Origin: Paraburkholderia sp. UYCP14C
GTDB lineage: Bacteria; Pseudomonadota; Gammaproteobacteria; Burkholderiales; Burkholderiaceae
Direction of reading: 5' to 3'
Length of the DNA stretch: 64,000 bases
Assembly: GCF_004197395.1 (NCBI RefSeq)
Contig: NZ_SELS01000006.1
Span: forward strand, 124,001-188,000
Part shown: one piece after another, positions 48,176-55,646 of the stretch
Numbering within the stretch: position 1 is the first letter of the stretch
Layout: every line of letters starts with the position of its first letter
Notes under the pieces: model-generated
Database searches by the model: none
Seen by the model: only the letters and a program-made list of their open reading frames with translations
What the model was told of the DNA's origin: nothing
Program-made: the position numbers and the translations under genes

Positions 48176-49252
48176 TTATGCGGGTACCACGATGGTGTCC
48201 TGCGGATCGAGCGCGACCGTCATCGGTGCGCCCGGCGCGGGAATGCGAAGCCGTGCGTCATGGCCGCCCGGCTGTCTGAGGCTGATTGCGGTGCCGTCGG
48301 CAAGCGATGCGAACACACGCAGGCTCTCACCCTGATACAGCACTTCGGTCACCCGGCACGACAGGCGGTTGGCATCGGCATGACGGTTATCGCCGTCGAT
48401 GACGAGCTTTTCGGTTTGCACGGCGAGCAGGAGTTTGTCCCCGCGCGGCATCGGATGCGCGGTGCGCAGGAGCGTGTTGCCGAGACGCACGGCATGGTCG
48501 CCAGCCCGGCTCACGTCGAGCAGCGTCGCCTCACCGATGAAGCTGGCAACGAAGGCATCGCACGGGCGATCGTAGAGGCGCTCGGGTGTGTCTATCTGAA
48601 CGAGCTTGCCATTCCTGAGTACCGCGACACGATCGCTCATGGTGAGCGCTTCGCGCTGATCGTGCGTCACGTTGACGATGGTCGCGCCCAGTTGCCGATG
48701 CAGCCTGCGCAGCTCGATCTGCATGGTCTCGCGCAGCTGCTTGTCGAGCGCCGAGAGCGGCTCGTCCATCAGAATGAGCTGCGGCTGGAACACGATGGCG
48801 CGCGCCAGCGCGACGCGCTGCTTCTGGCCGCCCGAAAGCTGATGCACGCTGCGGCTTTCATAACCCTCGAGCTCGACCATCGCGAGCGCTTCGGCAACCC
48901 GTTTTGCCCATGTCGACTTCGGCTCACGCCGCGCGCGCAGCGAGAACGCAACGTTCTCACCCACCGTCATGTGCGGAAACAGCGCGTAGTTCTGAAACAC
49001 GATGCCGATGTTGCGCTTGTGCGGCGGCGCAAATGTAATGTCTCGCTCGCCGACCCATACGCTGCCCGAGCTCGGCTGAACGAAGCCGCCCAGGATGCCG
49101 AGCAGCGTCGTTTTGCCCGATCCGGATGGGCCCAGCAGCGACACGAATTCACCCGGCGCGATATCGAGCGAGACGTCGTCGAGTGCTGTCACAGCGCCAT
49201 AGCGCCTGGTGGCACCCCTGATTGACACTCCGGTTTTTGCACTCGCATCCAT
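48176..49252 (-). CDS. ABC transporter ATP-binding protein (PotA type)
   Basis: The 358-residue ATPase of the importer and first gene of the minus-strand operon. It has Walker A GPSGSGKT (residues 41-48), Q-loop GIVFQNYALFPHMTVGENVA, signature LSGGQKQRVALARAI, Walker B LILMDEPLSALD and a C-terminal TOBE domain. ATG 49252 was preferred because upstream in-frame residues are not family-like. It is divergent from a LysR gene with only 100 bases between. Confidence 0.93.
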   Translation of the reverse strand: MDASAKTGVSIRGATRRYGAVTALDDVSLDIAPGEFVSLLGPSGSGKTTLLGILGGFVQPSSGSVWVGERDITFAPPHKRNIGIVFQNYALFPHMTVGENVAFSLRARREPKSTWAKRVAEALAMVELEGYESRSVHQLSGGQKQRVALARAIVFQPQLILMDEPLSALDKQLRETMQIELRRLHRQLGATIVNVTHDQREALTMSDRVAVLRNGKLVQIDTPERLYDRPCDAFVASFIGEATLLDVSRAGDHAVRLGNTLLRTAHPMPRGDKLLLAVQTEKLVIDGDNRHADANRLSCRVTEVLYQGESLRVFASLADGTAISLRQPGGHDARLRIPAPGAPMTVALDPQDTIVVPA

Positions 49253-49338
49253 GGTGTGGCTCTCACGGTCAAAGCAACGGTTGAAAAAAATATAAGGTGC
49301 GATATTTTTGTCGGCAATTCCCAAATTGTTGGATCAGG

Positions 49339-49355
49339 CATAACATCAGGTCATG
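49339..49355 (+). promoter_or_regulatory. Shared 17-base motif, copy 2, overlapping the LysR start
   Basis: CATAACATCAGGTCATG, identical to 39895-39911. Its final ATG is the start codon of the LysR gene, and its left edge lies 87 bases from the ATPase ATG, so a bound regulator could repress its own gene and affect the divergent operon. Confidence 0.55.
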
Positions 49356-50324
49356 CCAAACCTTCGCCGGAAATTGCCGAGCGCCAACGCGCTGTTCGTG
49401 TTCGAAGCGGCCGCACGATGCGGAAACTTCACGCGCGCGGCGCAGGAGCTCTATGTGAGTCAGCCTGCCGTAAGCCGGATGCTCGCGCGCATGGAAGATC
49501 ACATTGGTGTGAAGTTATTCGACCGTGTGCGGGGCGGCATCGAGCTGACCGAAAACGGCAAGATCCTCTACGCCAAGATCTCCGAAGGCTTCAGCGGCAT
49601 CGAGAGTGCGATACGCGAGATCGAAGCGCGTGCGACCGGCGTGGAGACCGTCACGCTGTCGGTATCGACCGGCTTCACCACGCACTGGCTGATGCCGCGC
49701 ATGAGCCGGTTGCATCAGGCGTTTCCTTCGATCGACCTGCGGTTTCAATTGATATCGGGGCGCATTAGCGGCCCGCTCGTCGATGTCGATCTCGGGATGC
49801 GCTTCGTGCATGACGAAGAGATCGACGAGAACGCCGTGCTGCTGATGCCGGAGACGCTTCTGCCGGTATGCAATGCGCGCTATCACGAGCACGCGCTAAG
49901 CGACACGGGCCGCGAGCACGGCGACACGGTCATCATCATGGACGACGAGGAGCGCGGCTGGCACGAACGCTTTCAGGCGTTTGCCTCGAAGCGGCGGCAC
50001 GCGCAGAGCATGTTGAGCTTCAACGATTACGCGATCGTGGTGCAGGCCGCGCTGCTGGGCCAGGGCATCGCGCTCGGCTGGCTCACCGTGACATCGCACT
50101 GGCTCGCGCAAGGCGCGCTGGTGCCGGCCGAACAGGAACTGATCGTGACGAGCCGGCGCTGCTGCCTGCTCACGCCGCCCAACCGGCCGCTCAGGCCCAT
50201 CGTCGCCCACGTGCGCGACTGGCTCATCGAGGAAACGCGCAGTGACATGCAGGTCGTCGACAGCACGTATCCAGGGCTCGGCTTGCGCGATGCGCTCAGG
50301 CAGACGGGCATCATGCTCGATTAG
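49353..50324 (+). CDS. LysR family regulator (GcvA-like)
   Basis: A 323-residue LysR protein. The N-terminus MPNLRRKLPSANALFVFEAA and HTH GNFTRAAQELYVSQPAVSRM are of the GcvA subgroup. It is divergent from the ATPase gene of the polyamine-type operon, its probable target. The start codon lies inside the 17-base motif and has only a weak ribosome-binding site; a leader-poor or repressed start is possible. Confidence 0.9.
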   Translation: MPNLRRKLPSANALFVFEAAARCGNFTRAAQELYVSQPAVSRMLARMEDHIGVKLFDRVRGGIELTENGKILYAKISEGFSGIESAIREIEARATGVETVTLSVSTGFTTHWLMPRMSRLHQAFPSIDLRFQLISGRISGPLVDVDLGMRFVHDEEIDENAVLLMPETLLPVCNARYHEHALSDTGREHGDTVIIMDDEERGWHERFQAFASKRRHAQSMLSFNDYAIVVQAALLGQGIALGWLTVTSHWLAQGALVPAEQELIVTSRRCCLLTPPNRPLRPIVAHVRDWLIEETRSDMQVVDSTYPGLGLRDALRQTGIMLD

Positions 50325-50378
50325 GCCGGCGCCGGAGCGCAGCCCACTTCTCAAATCATTTCGCAACGACTTGCTGGT

Positions 50379-51266
50379 CTAAGGGCGGGACAGTGCTATC
50401 GGCGCCACTTCCGCACGTGAAGCAGTCGCGATGAGCCAGCAGAGCGATTGCGCCCAGAGCGACTCCTTGAAGCGATCCCGGAAGAAACCAAAGTGCCCGA
50501 CCTTCGACACCTCGAAGGTCTGCGGGTGCATGTGACAACGCTCCCAATTCACGCCCGGATAGGCAACGCACAGGCTATCGCACGCTTTCTCCGGCGCCAG
50601 GATGTCGTCCGCAAAGCTGTACGATCGCCCCGGAATATCGTGTGGCGCAAAAGGCACATCATCCAGGTAGGTCGCATCCCGGGCCCATCTCGCCCATCCA
50701 AGCGCGATGCCCTTCGGAATATCATCGCCAAGCCTCATCGCGTGGGCGGGAAAGTATCCAACGAGATGCGAAAGCGCAGGCATCGCAAAATAGCAGAGTC
50801 CGGCAAAGAAAAGACCGTGGCGCAGCGGCCAGTTTCCCCAATGGCCATGCTGCGCGCACACACAAAGTAAGCCCGATATCTGATCCGAGTTCTGCGCGAA
50901 GCCCAGGATCTGGCCACCCACGCTATGCGCCACTACCAAAAGTGGAAGCATTGGATAACTTGAGCGCAGCATGGCCACGGCGCCGACGAGGTCGAGCGCT
51001 CCCCAATCCCTGATATCGCCACGAAAGTCTCGCAGCGTACCCGGGAGCGAGTCACCGATGCCACGATAGTCGAAGCTCATCACCACCAACCCGTTCTCCG
51101 CGAGAAAGGTCGCGAAGCTATCGTAGAAATGACGCTTTACTCCCGTTGCGCTGGTCACAAGAATGGTTGCCCGAGCATCGCCCAGGCGTTCCGGCTCGAA
51201 GATCGAGGCGGCGAGACGGAGGCCATCCCGCGCATCGAACCTGAGTTGTCTTTTGCGAATGCTCAC
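50379..51266 (-). CDS. Alpha/beta hydrolase, last gene of the lipid-modification operon
   Basis: A 295-residue serine hydrolase. The nucleophile elbow is VVAHSVGGQI with Ser115; VVMSFDYRGIGDSLPG is the preceding strand; the late His lies in KVGHFGFFRD. The start is GTG 51266 (VSIRKRQLRFDARDGLRLAA), 10 bases after the diiron gene stop; sequence further upstream belongs to that gene in another frame. It may release or transfer the modified acyl chain, which is an inference from position. Confidence 0.82.
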   Translation of the reverse strand: MSIRKRQLRFDARDGLRLAASIFEPERLGDARATILVTSATGVKRHFYDSFATFLAENGLVVMSFDYRGIGDSLPGTLRDFRGDIRDWGALDLVGAVAMLRSSYPMLPLLVVAHSVGGQILGFAQNSDQISGLLCVCAQHGHWGNWPLRHGLFFAGLCYFAMPALSHLVGYFPAHAMRLGDDIPKGIALGWARWARDATYLDDVPFAPHDIPGRSYSFADDILAPEKACDSLCVAYPGVNWERCHMHPQTFEVSKVGHFGFFRDRFKESLWAQSLCWLIATASRAEVAPIALSRP

Positions 51267-51276
51267 GGCAGACCGA

Positions 51277-51990
51277 CTAGATGAACTTTCGTCCCTTGTG
51301 ATCCGGCGGGACAACCAGTCCCATCCCTTCGAGGACGGATCGGGCGGCGCATGCAAAATCGTTTCGTGTCTGTTCGTTGGTGCGCTGGCGAACACCCCAT
51401 TCGACCGCCACGGATGAACGTTTTGAGTTTGAGCGTCCGAACATGTCGAGGACCTCGGGCCACATGAACTCGAGCGCACGCTGAACCGCGGCGCGGCCTT
51501 CCTCCTGCTCGCAGAGTTCCGCCGTGTTCCGCCGTCCATGTTCCCGATGCCGTGACTCATCCGCGATGATCTCCGGCATGATCAGTGCCCACGGCTTGTA
51601 GCTGCTCCTCGCCATGTCCTCGATGATTTCAAGCGCGCCCCACTCCGCCAGATATGAAGTGATCGAACGCTCGGCCCATGTCTCCTTTCCTGCGAGCCAG
51701 GCCTGAGGATAGGCCGCGCGTGCCGAATCCTGCTCGAGCATGTACCCGGTGTCGACACCGATGGCATGAAGAACCTCGGCGCTGATAATGTAGTGCCGCA
51801 TTTCGTCCCTGGCGCCCTCGTAGCAATACATTTTCTCGAGGGCTGTCGGTGCGATGTGAGAGATCCGGAGATATTCCGCTACCCCCATCAGTTCGCCTTC
51901 GGTATGCGCCAGCATCTGATGGAGGAGCACGTCACGGTAGTCTTGAGGCATCTCTGCCAGTTGCTGCGGAGTTTCGACGATGGTGTTCAT
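51277..51990 (-). CDS. PaaA-like diiron (ferritin-like) oxygenase, solitary
   Basis: A 237-residue protein clearly similar to PaaA, the catalytic subunit of phenylacetyl-CoA epoxidase. Matching blocks are MPQDYRDVLLHQMLAHTEGE, APTALEKMYCYEGARDEMRH and FMWPEVLDMFGRSNSKRSSV. Iron-ligand candidates are Glu33, Glu63-x2-His66, Glu121 or Glu124, and Glu145-x2-His148, so the diiron site looks complete. No PaaB, C, D or E is present; instead it lies between a methyltransferase and a hydrolase gene. An ATGA overlap joins it to the methyltransferase. Confidence 0.85.
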   Translation of the reverse strand: MNTIVETPQQLAEMPQDYRDVLLHQMLAHTEGELMGVAEYLRISHIAPTALEKMYCYEGARDEMRHYIISAEVLHAIGVDTGYMLEQDSARAAYPQAWLAGKETWAERSITSYLAEWGALEIIEDMARSSYKPWALIMPEIIADESRHREHGRRNTAELCEQEEGRAAVQRALEFMWPEVLDMFGRSNSKRSSVAVEWGVRQRTNEQTRNDFACAARSVLEGMGLVVPPDHKGRKFI

Positions 51991-52865
51991 GCTCTTTTCT
52001 CCTGTGTTCCAGGGCACTGCAATACAAGGCGGTACAGGTGGAGCGCACCGGTCTCAAAGCCCGCGGCCGACATCTTGAGAAAGCGTTGGTACTGGTCCAC
52101 CTTCTCCTCCCCCGCCGCGTGGACTGCGGCGTCTCGGTTCTCTATGAGCCGGTTCAGCCAGAGCCGACAGGTCTTCGCGTAGTCGAGCCGATCGTTTCTA
52201 CATTGCACGACTTCCATCACGCGATCTGCCGCCTGAAAGATCTCCCACGGGTACGGGAGGTTCGATTCGGGAAAGATCGAGTTCGTGATAAACGGATGCA
52301 CCTGCTCCGCACGTAGCGCTCCCCAGGTGATCGTCTGCAAAGACATCTTTCCGCCGGGCTTCAGATTTGCCCGGCAGAACTTGAAGAAGTCGCGATACGC
52401 CCGAATCTTCTCGGTAGCTGACAACTCGAATCTGACAAAGTGTTCGAACGCGCCGATGCAAACTATTGCGTCGTACGGCGTTGGCGATGAATGGTCGCAC
52501 CAGCTCTCGAGCCGGACTTCCACGTTTGGGAAAGCGTGCCCTTCAATGTACGTTTGCTGCGCGCGACTCAAAGTCAGCCCCACTGCGTGCCCGACGTCCC
52601 AGTCAGCGCAGCGTTTGAGCAGGGAGCCCCAGCCGCAGCCAACATCCAGGATCCGCCCTGCCTCCGATGCGCCAGCGCTCTCCAGGTGATAGTCGAGCTT
52701 GCGGGTCTGTGCCTGCTCGAGACCGACATCGCCCGAATCGAACATGGCCGCCGAGTAGGTCATCGTGGAGTCGAGCCATGCCGCATAGAAGTCGTTTGAT
52801 ACGTCGTAGTGGAACTGTATCGCGTCCGGTGAAGCACCCGGGCTGGTCTGAGCGAACTGAGTCAT
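51987..52865 (-). CDS. Cyclopropane-fatty-acid-synthase-like SAM methyltransferase
   Basis: A 292-residue protein the size of mycobacterial CmaA/PcaA enzymes, lacking the N-terminal domain of E. coli Cfa. The substrate region HYDVSNDFYAAWLDSTMTYS and SAM motif RILDVGCGWGSLLKRC are clear. Of the residues that hold bicarbonate in Cfa, Glu141 (GAFEHF) and Tyr229 (DYAKT) remain. The usual Cys of YSCAY is Ala39 (YSAAM), and the usual His of HTIT is Gln177 (QTIT). A different methyl-transfer outcome from cyclopropanation is therefore likely. Start ATG 52865 overlaps the desaturase stop. Confidence 0.88.
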   Translation of the reverse strand: MTQFAQTSPGASPDAIQFHYDVSNDFYAAWLDSTMTYSAAMFDSGDVGLEQAQTRKLDYHLESAGASEAGRILDVGCGWGSLLKRCADWDVGHAVGLTLSRAQQTYIEGHAFPNVEVRLESWCDHSSPTPYDAIVCIGAFEHFVRFELSATEKIRAYRDFFKFCRANLKPGGKMSLQTITWGALRAEQVHPFITNSIFPESNLPYPWEIFQAADRVMEVVQCRNDRLDYAKTCRLWLNRLIENRDAAVHAAGEEKVDQYQRFLKMSAAGFETGALHLYRLVLQCPGTQEKRA

Positions 52866-53839
52866 TGCGCCTCCTTGGTCTGGATTTTCCTGCGTGCCAA
52901 CTGACGAGAATCGGGGACACGCACATCGCTTGCGGCGCCCATCAACTCGAGACTCCGAATGACCCACCAGCTGACATCGATCTGCCAGATCCTGAAGCCG
53001 TGGCGCGCGCTGCCCGGAAACGCATGATGGTTGTTATGCCACCCTTCTCCGAACGTCAACAAAGCGACGAGCAGGTTATTCGTGCTCCCGTCGTTCGAAC
53101 GATAGGGTCGAGAGCCGGCGGTGTGACACACTGAATTGACCAGCCATGTCGAATGGTGAACGCAGAAAACTCGAATCAGCCCTCCCCAGATGAAAGCGGA
53201 GAACGCCCCCCGCGCCGTCCCGGTGAATGCGAAGCCAATCAAGGTCGGGATGGCCAGCGTGAGGAACATCCAGACGAGGTAAAGGCGATCGATTCTGCGA
53301 ATCATCGGGTCGTCGAGCAGGTCCTTTGCGAAGTAACTTGCGCGGGCCATGTCATGGGCGAAGAACCAGCCAACATGGGCGTGAACGAGATCGATCGCAC
53401 CGGCTCCGCCAAGGCGAGGCGAATGAGGGTCTCCAGCGCGATCGGCATACTGATGATGTCGACGGTGGTCGGCAACCCATCGGATCAACGGTCCCTCCAC
53501 GGCGAGCGATCCGGCGATTGCGAACACGCCTCGAATCCATCGCGGGCATCTGAAACTCAGATGAGTGAAGAGTCGGTGAAATCCGACACTGATCCCGAGT
53601 CCGGTGAACACATATAGAGATACGAACAGTGCAGCGTCGAGAGCCGAGATGCCGTTCGTCCATAGCAGTCCAGCGCCGACCAGCACACCGAGGAACGGGA
53701 ACCCCAGAAGACCGATCAGAATGATCCGCTCTGCGCGTAACTCGCGAGAAGTCTTAACGCGTACAGCCGAAGCATATCGTTCCGCTGCGCTCACTTTGAG
53801 CTTGCCTTGCGTGCCTGAACGTTTCGAGTTTCCGTCCAT
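52862..53839 (-). CDS. Acyl-CoA/acyl-lipid desaturase (delta-9 type)
   Basis: A 325-residue membrane diiron desaturase. The three His boxes are HRLFTH (88-93), HRRHH (125-129) and HNNHH (268-272), separated by hydrophobic helices. It introduces a cis double bond into an acyl chain (family knowledge). ATG 53839 is preferred because AAGGGGG lies seven bases upstream; ATG 53845 is only one base from it. It is the first gene of a four-gene coupled operon and would make the alkene substrate for the methyltransferase. Confidence 0.9.
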   Translation of the reverse strand: MDGNSKRSGTQGKLKVSAAERYASAVRVKTSRELRAERIILIGLLGFPFLGVLVGAGLLWTNGISALDAALFVSLYVFTGLGISVGFHRLFTHLSFRCPRWIRGVFAIAGSLAVEGPLIRWVADHRRHHQYADRAGDPHSPRLGGAGAIDLVHAHVGWFFAHDMARASYFAKDLLDDPMIRRIDRLYLVWMFLTLAIPTLIGFAFTGTARGAFSAFIWGGLIRVFCVHHSTWLVNSVCHTAGSRPYRSNDGSTNNLLVALLTFGEGWHNNHHAFPGSARHGFRIWQIDVSWWVIRSLELMGAASDVRVPDSRQLARRKIQTKEAQ

Positions 53840-54032
53840 GTGCATACCCCCTTGCTCCACTCGCACCTCGCGTCGCATAACCCTGCTGCCAAGATCACCG
53901 ACACATCCCTTCTGCTTCTAAAGACGAACTGAACCACCCGTGCTTCAATGATTCATCCTTCTAATCTTGCAAACTTCTGGCTGGCCATTGCCATCGACTC
54001 CCTGGCGGAAATTGCGCAAATGCGTTTTGGGC

Positions 54033-55037
54033 TCAAAGCCTGTAAATCGCGTCGGCAAGAGCGACTCTGAATGCCTTCTTCTGGAAAAGGATGCTGCTGA
54101 CATGGCCTCCTGATAGCCACCGTATTTCAGTTCCCGACAGATGACGCAATATCATCTCGCTCGAATGCCGCGGGACGAATCTATCGTCGGTGGCAGCCAC
54201 GGAAATGATTGAATCTGTAGGCTTGCCGGGAGGAAACGTGTCTACGCCCGTGAACTTGAGTAAGTCTCGAAATCTTTGTCTCGCGCAATCGATTCCACCG
54301 ACACTTGATCCCAGTTTCGTCCAATCGCAACTCCGGCTGAACAAGCCCTCGGTGAATACAGGGACCCCGCTATGCGGGGCAACACACGGAACAATCGCTA
54401 GCGGGAATGATGTTAGTGCGCCCGTTACTGTCGCCAGATATCCGCCCAGGCTGACGCCGGTCACACCAATCCGGTTGTAGCCGGTGCTAAATAGCCAGAC
54501 GAGCAGTGATCGCGCCTCTTCAATGGCGACGCCCCCGAGTAACAGCAGATCGGAAACGTAGTCGAGTCGCGCAGGCGTCTTTATGCCCGGGCGTCGCTTT
54601 CCCTGGAACGGATATTCGAGCATGAGCGCGCCGATTCCCTTCTTCAGCAGGGGAATCGCAATGCGGTCTTCGCGAATCGTATAGCCCTCTTCCCCTGTGG
54701 GCGCCATATGCAAGTAAATTGGGTAACACCGATCGGCGGTTGGCTGCATCAGGCGAAAGTGCGCGGTCTTACACCGACTCGGAAGAAACTCCTGAAAGAA
54801 CGGTGTTTCAAACCTGCCGTCTCGGAATGCATGATCGCCACGCCGCCTCCATGGGGTCTCCCAATGAATGGTGATGTCCGCTGGAGGCAGCCCCGACAGC
54901 AGCCGCTTCTTAACGGCCTCGATCGCGCCTGGATCTCCCCAGCCTTTCGAGAAGAACGGACACGTTCTGTTCCTCGATCGTGCATTCGTGAGGTAAGCGT
55001 ACAGGTTATCGAGGAAGCCTTTGTGCATAGCGGTCAT
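54033..55037 (-). CDS. ABHD18-like (DUF2048) alpha/beta hydrolase
   Basis: A 334-residue predicted serine hydrolase. The motif NRIGVTGVSLGGYLATVTGA (nucleophile Ser196) and PLAIVPCVAPHSGVPVFTEG match the DUF2048/ABHD18 family. A late Asp/His pair occurs in VAATDDRFVPRHS and LSGGHVSSILFQ. The start is uncertain: ATG 55037 has AGG five bases upstream, while the frame is open to 55226. It lies upstream of the desaturase operon on the same strand, 193 bases away, so it may belong to the same lipid pathway. Third positions are less GC-biased than in core genes. Confidence 0.8.
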   Translation of the reverse strand: MTAMHKGFLDNLYAYLTNARSRNRTCPFFSKGWGDPGAIEAVKKRLLSGLPPADITIHWETPWRRRGDHAFRDGRFETPFFQEFLPSRCKTAHFRLMQPTADRCYPIYLHMAPTGEEGYTIREDRIAIPLLKKGIGALMLEYPFQGKRRPGIKTPARLDYVSDLLLLGGVAIEEARSLLVWLFSTGYNRIGVTGVSLGGYLATVTGALTSFPLAIVPCVAPHSGVPVFTEGLFSRSCDWTKLGSSVGGIDCARQRFRDLLKFTGVDTFPPGKPTDSIISVAATDDRFVPRHSSEMILRHLSGTEIRWLSGGHVSSILFQKKAFRVALADAIYRL

Positions 55038-55646
55038 GCGACCTGGCCGCAGCGTCCCGATTGGGAGCTCATTCGACGGATGGTTTTCCACGGAATTTCC
55101 TTTCCAACCTGCATTGCTAATGGAGCGCGGCAGTTGCGTGCTGACGAAACGCCAGTGCAGATTCGTGCCGGATTGCCTATCAGGGAGATGGAAGCTTTTT
55201 CCCACAGTTTTAATCTGGTCGATCAAACAGCAGCCATTTTTTAATCAGATCCGTGAACCGCGTTCGCTAGCGCACATTCTCAGAATTGACGGCCGACGCT
55301 TCTTATTCACCGGACTTTCAATTCCGCGCGCGATAGATCGTATTTCTATCAAGGCCGCGGATAACCAACAGCGTTGCGCGCCGGGACTTCAGACGTTAGC
55401 GCGTGTCGAGATGGCGCGAGATCCGCCGGCCGGAGTGCCACGCAGGAGAGCGAGCGAGGCGCGAAACATCGCAACCACATAAATAGAGGGGCGTGCTCAC
55501 AGCCAATGCCGTGATCTGGTTAGAGGCTTATGCCGAGAAATCTACCCAGTGATGCAATCGTCCGCATCTTCCGGGTTGGGCGTTGGGGTCTTTTTCGGCG
55601 TTGGCTTGTTGAGAGCACATGAGCGAACGCGATCCGGGAGGCCGTG
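55038..55646. other. Divergent intergenic region
   Basis: About 600 bases between the ABHD18-like gene and the efflux operon. The left half is AT-richer (TTTTTAAT near 55235). No gene is supported; short frames here lack family similarity. The part 55560-55610 has a GGGTTGGGCGTTGGGG run. Confidence 0.4.

Noticed and set aside
47369-49225. Very long plus-strand frame across the HAD and ATPase genes
   Set aside because: It spans two recognised minus-strand genes and the gap between them and has shadow-type composition.
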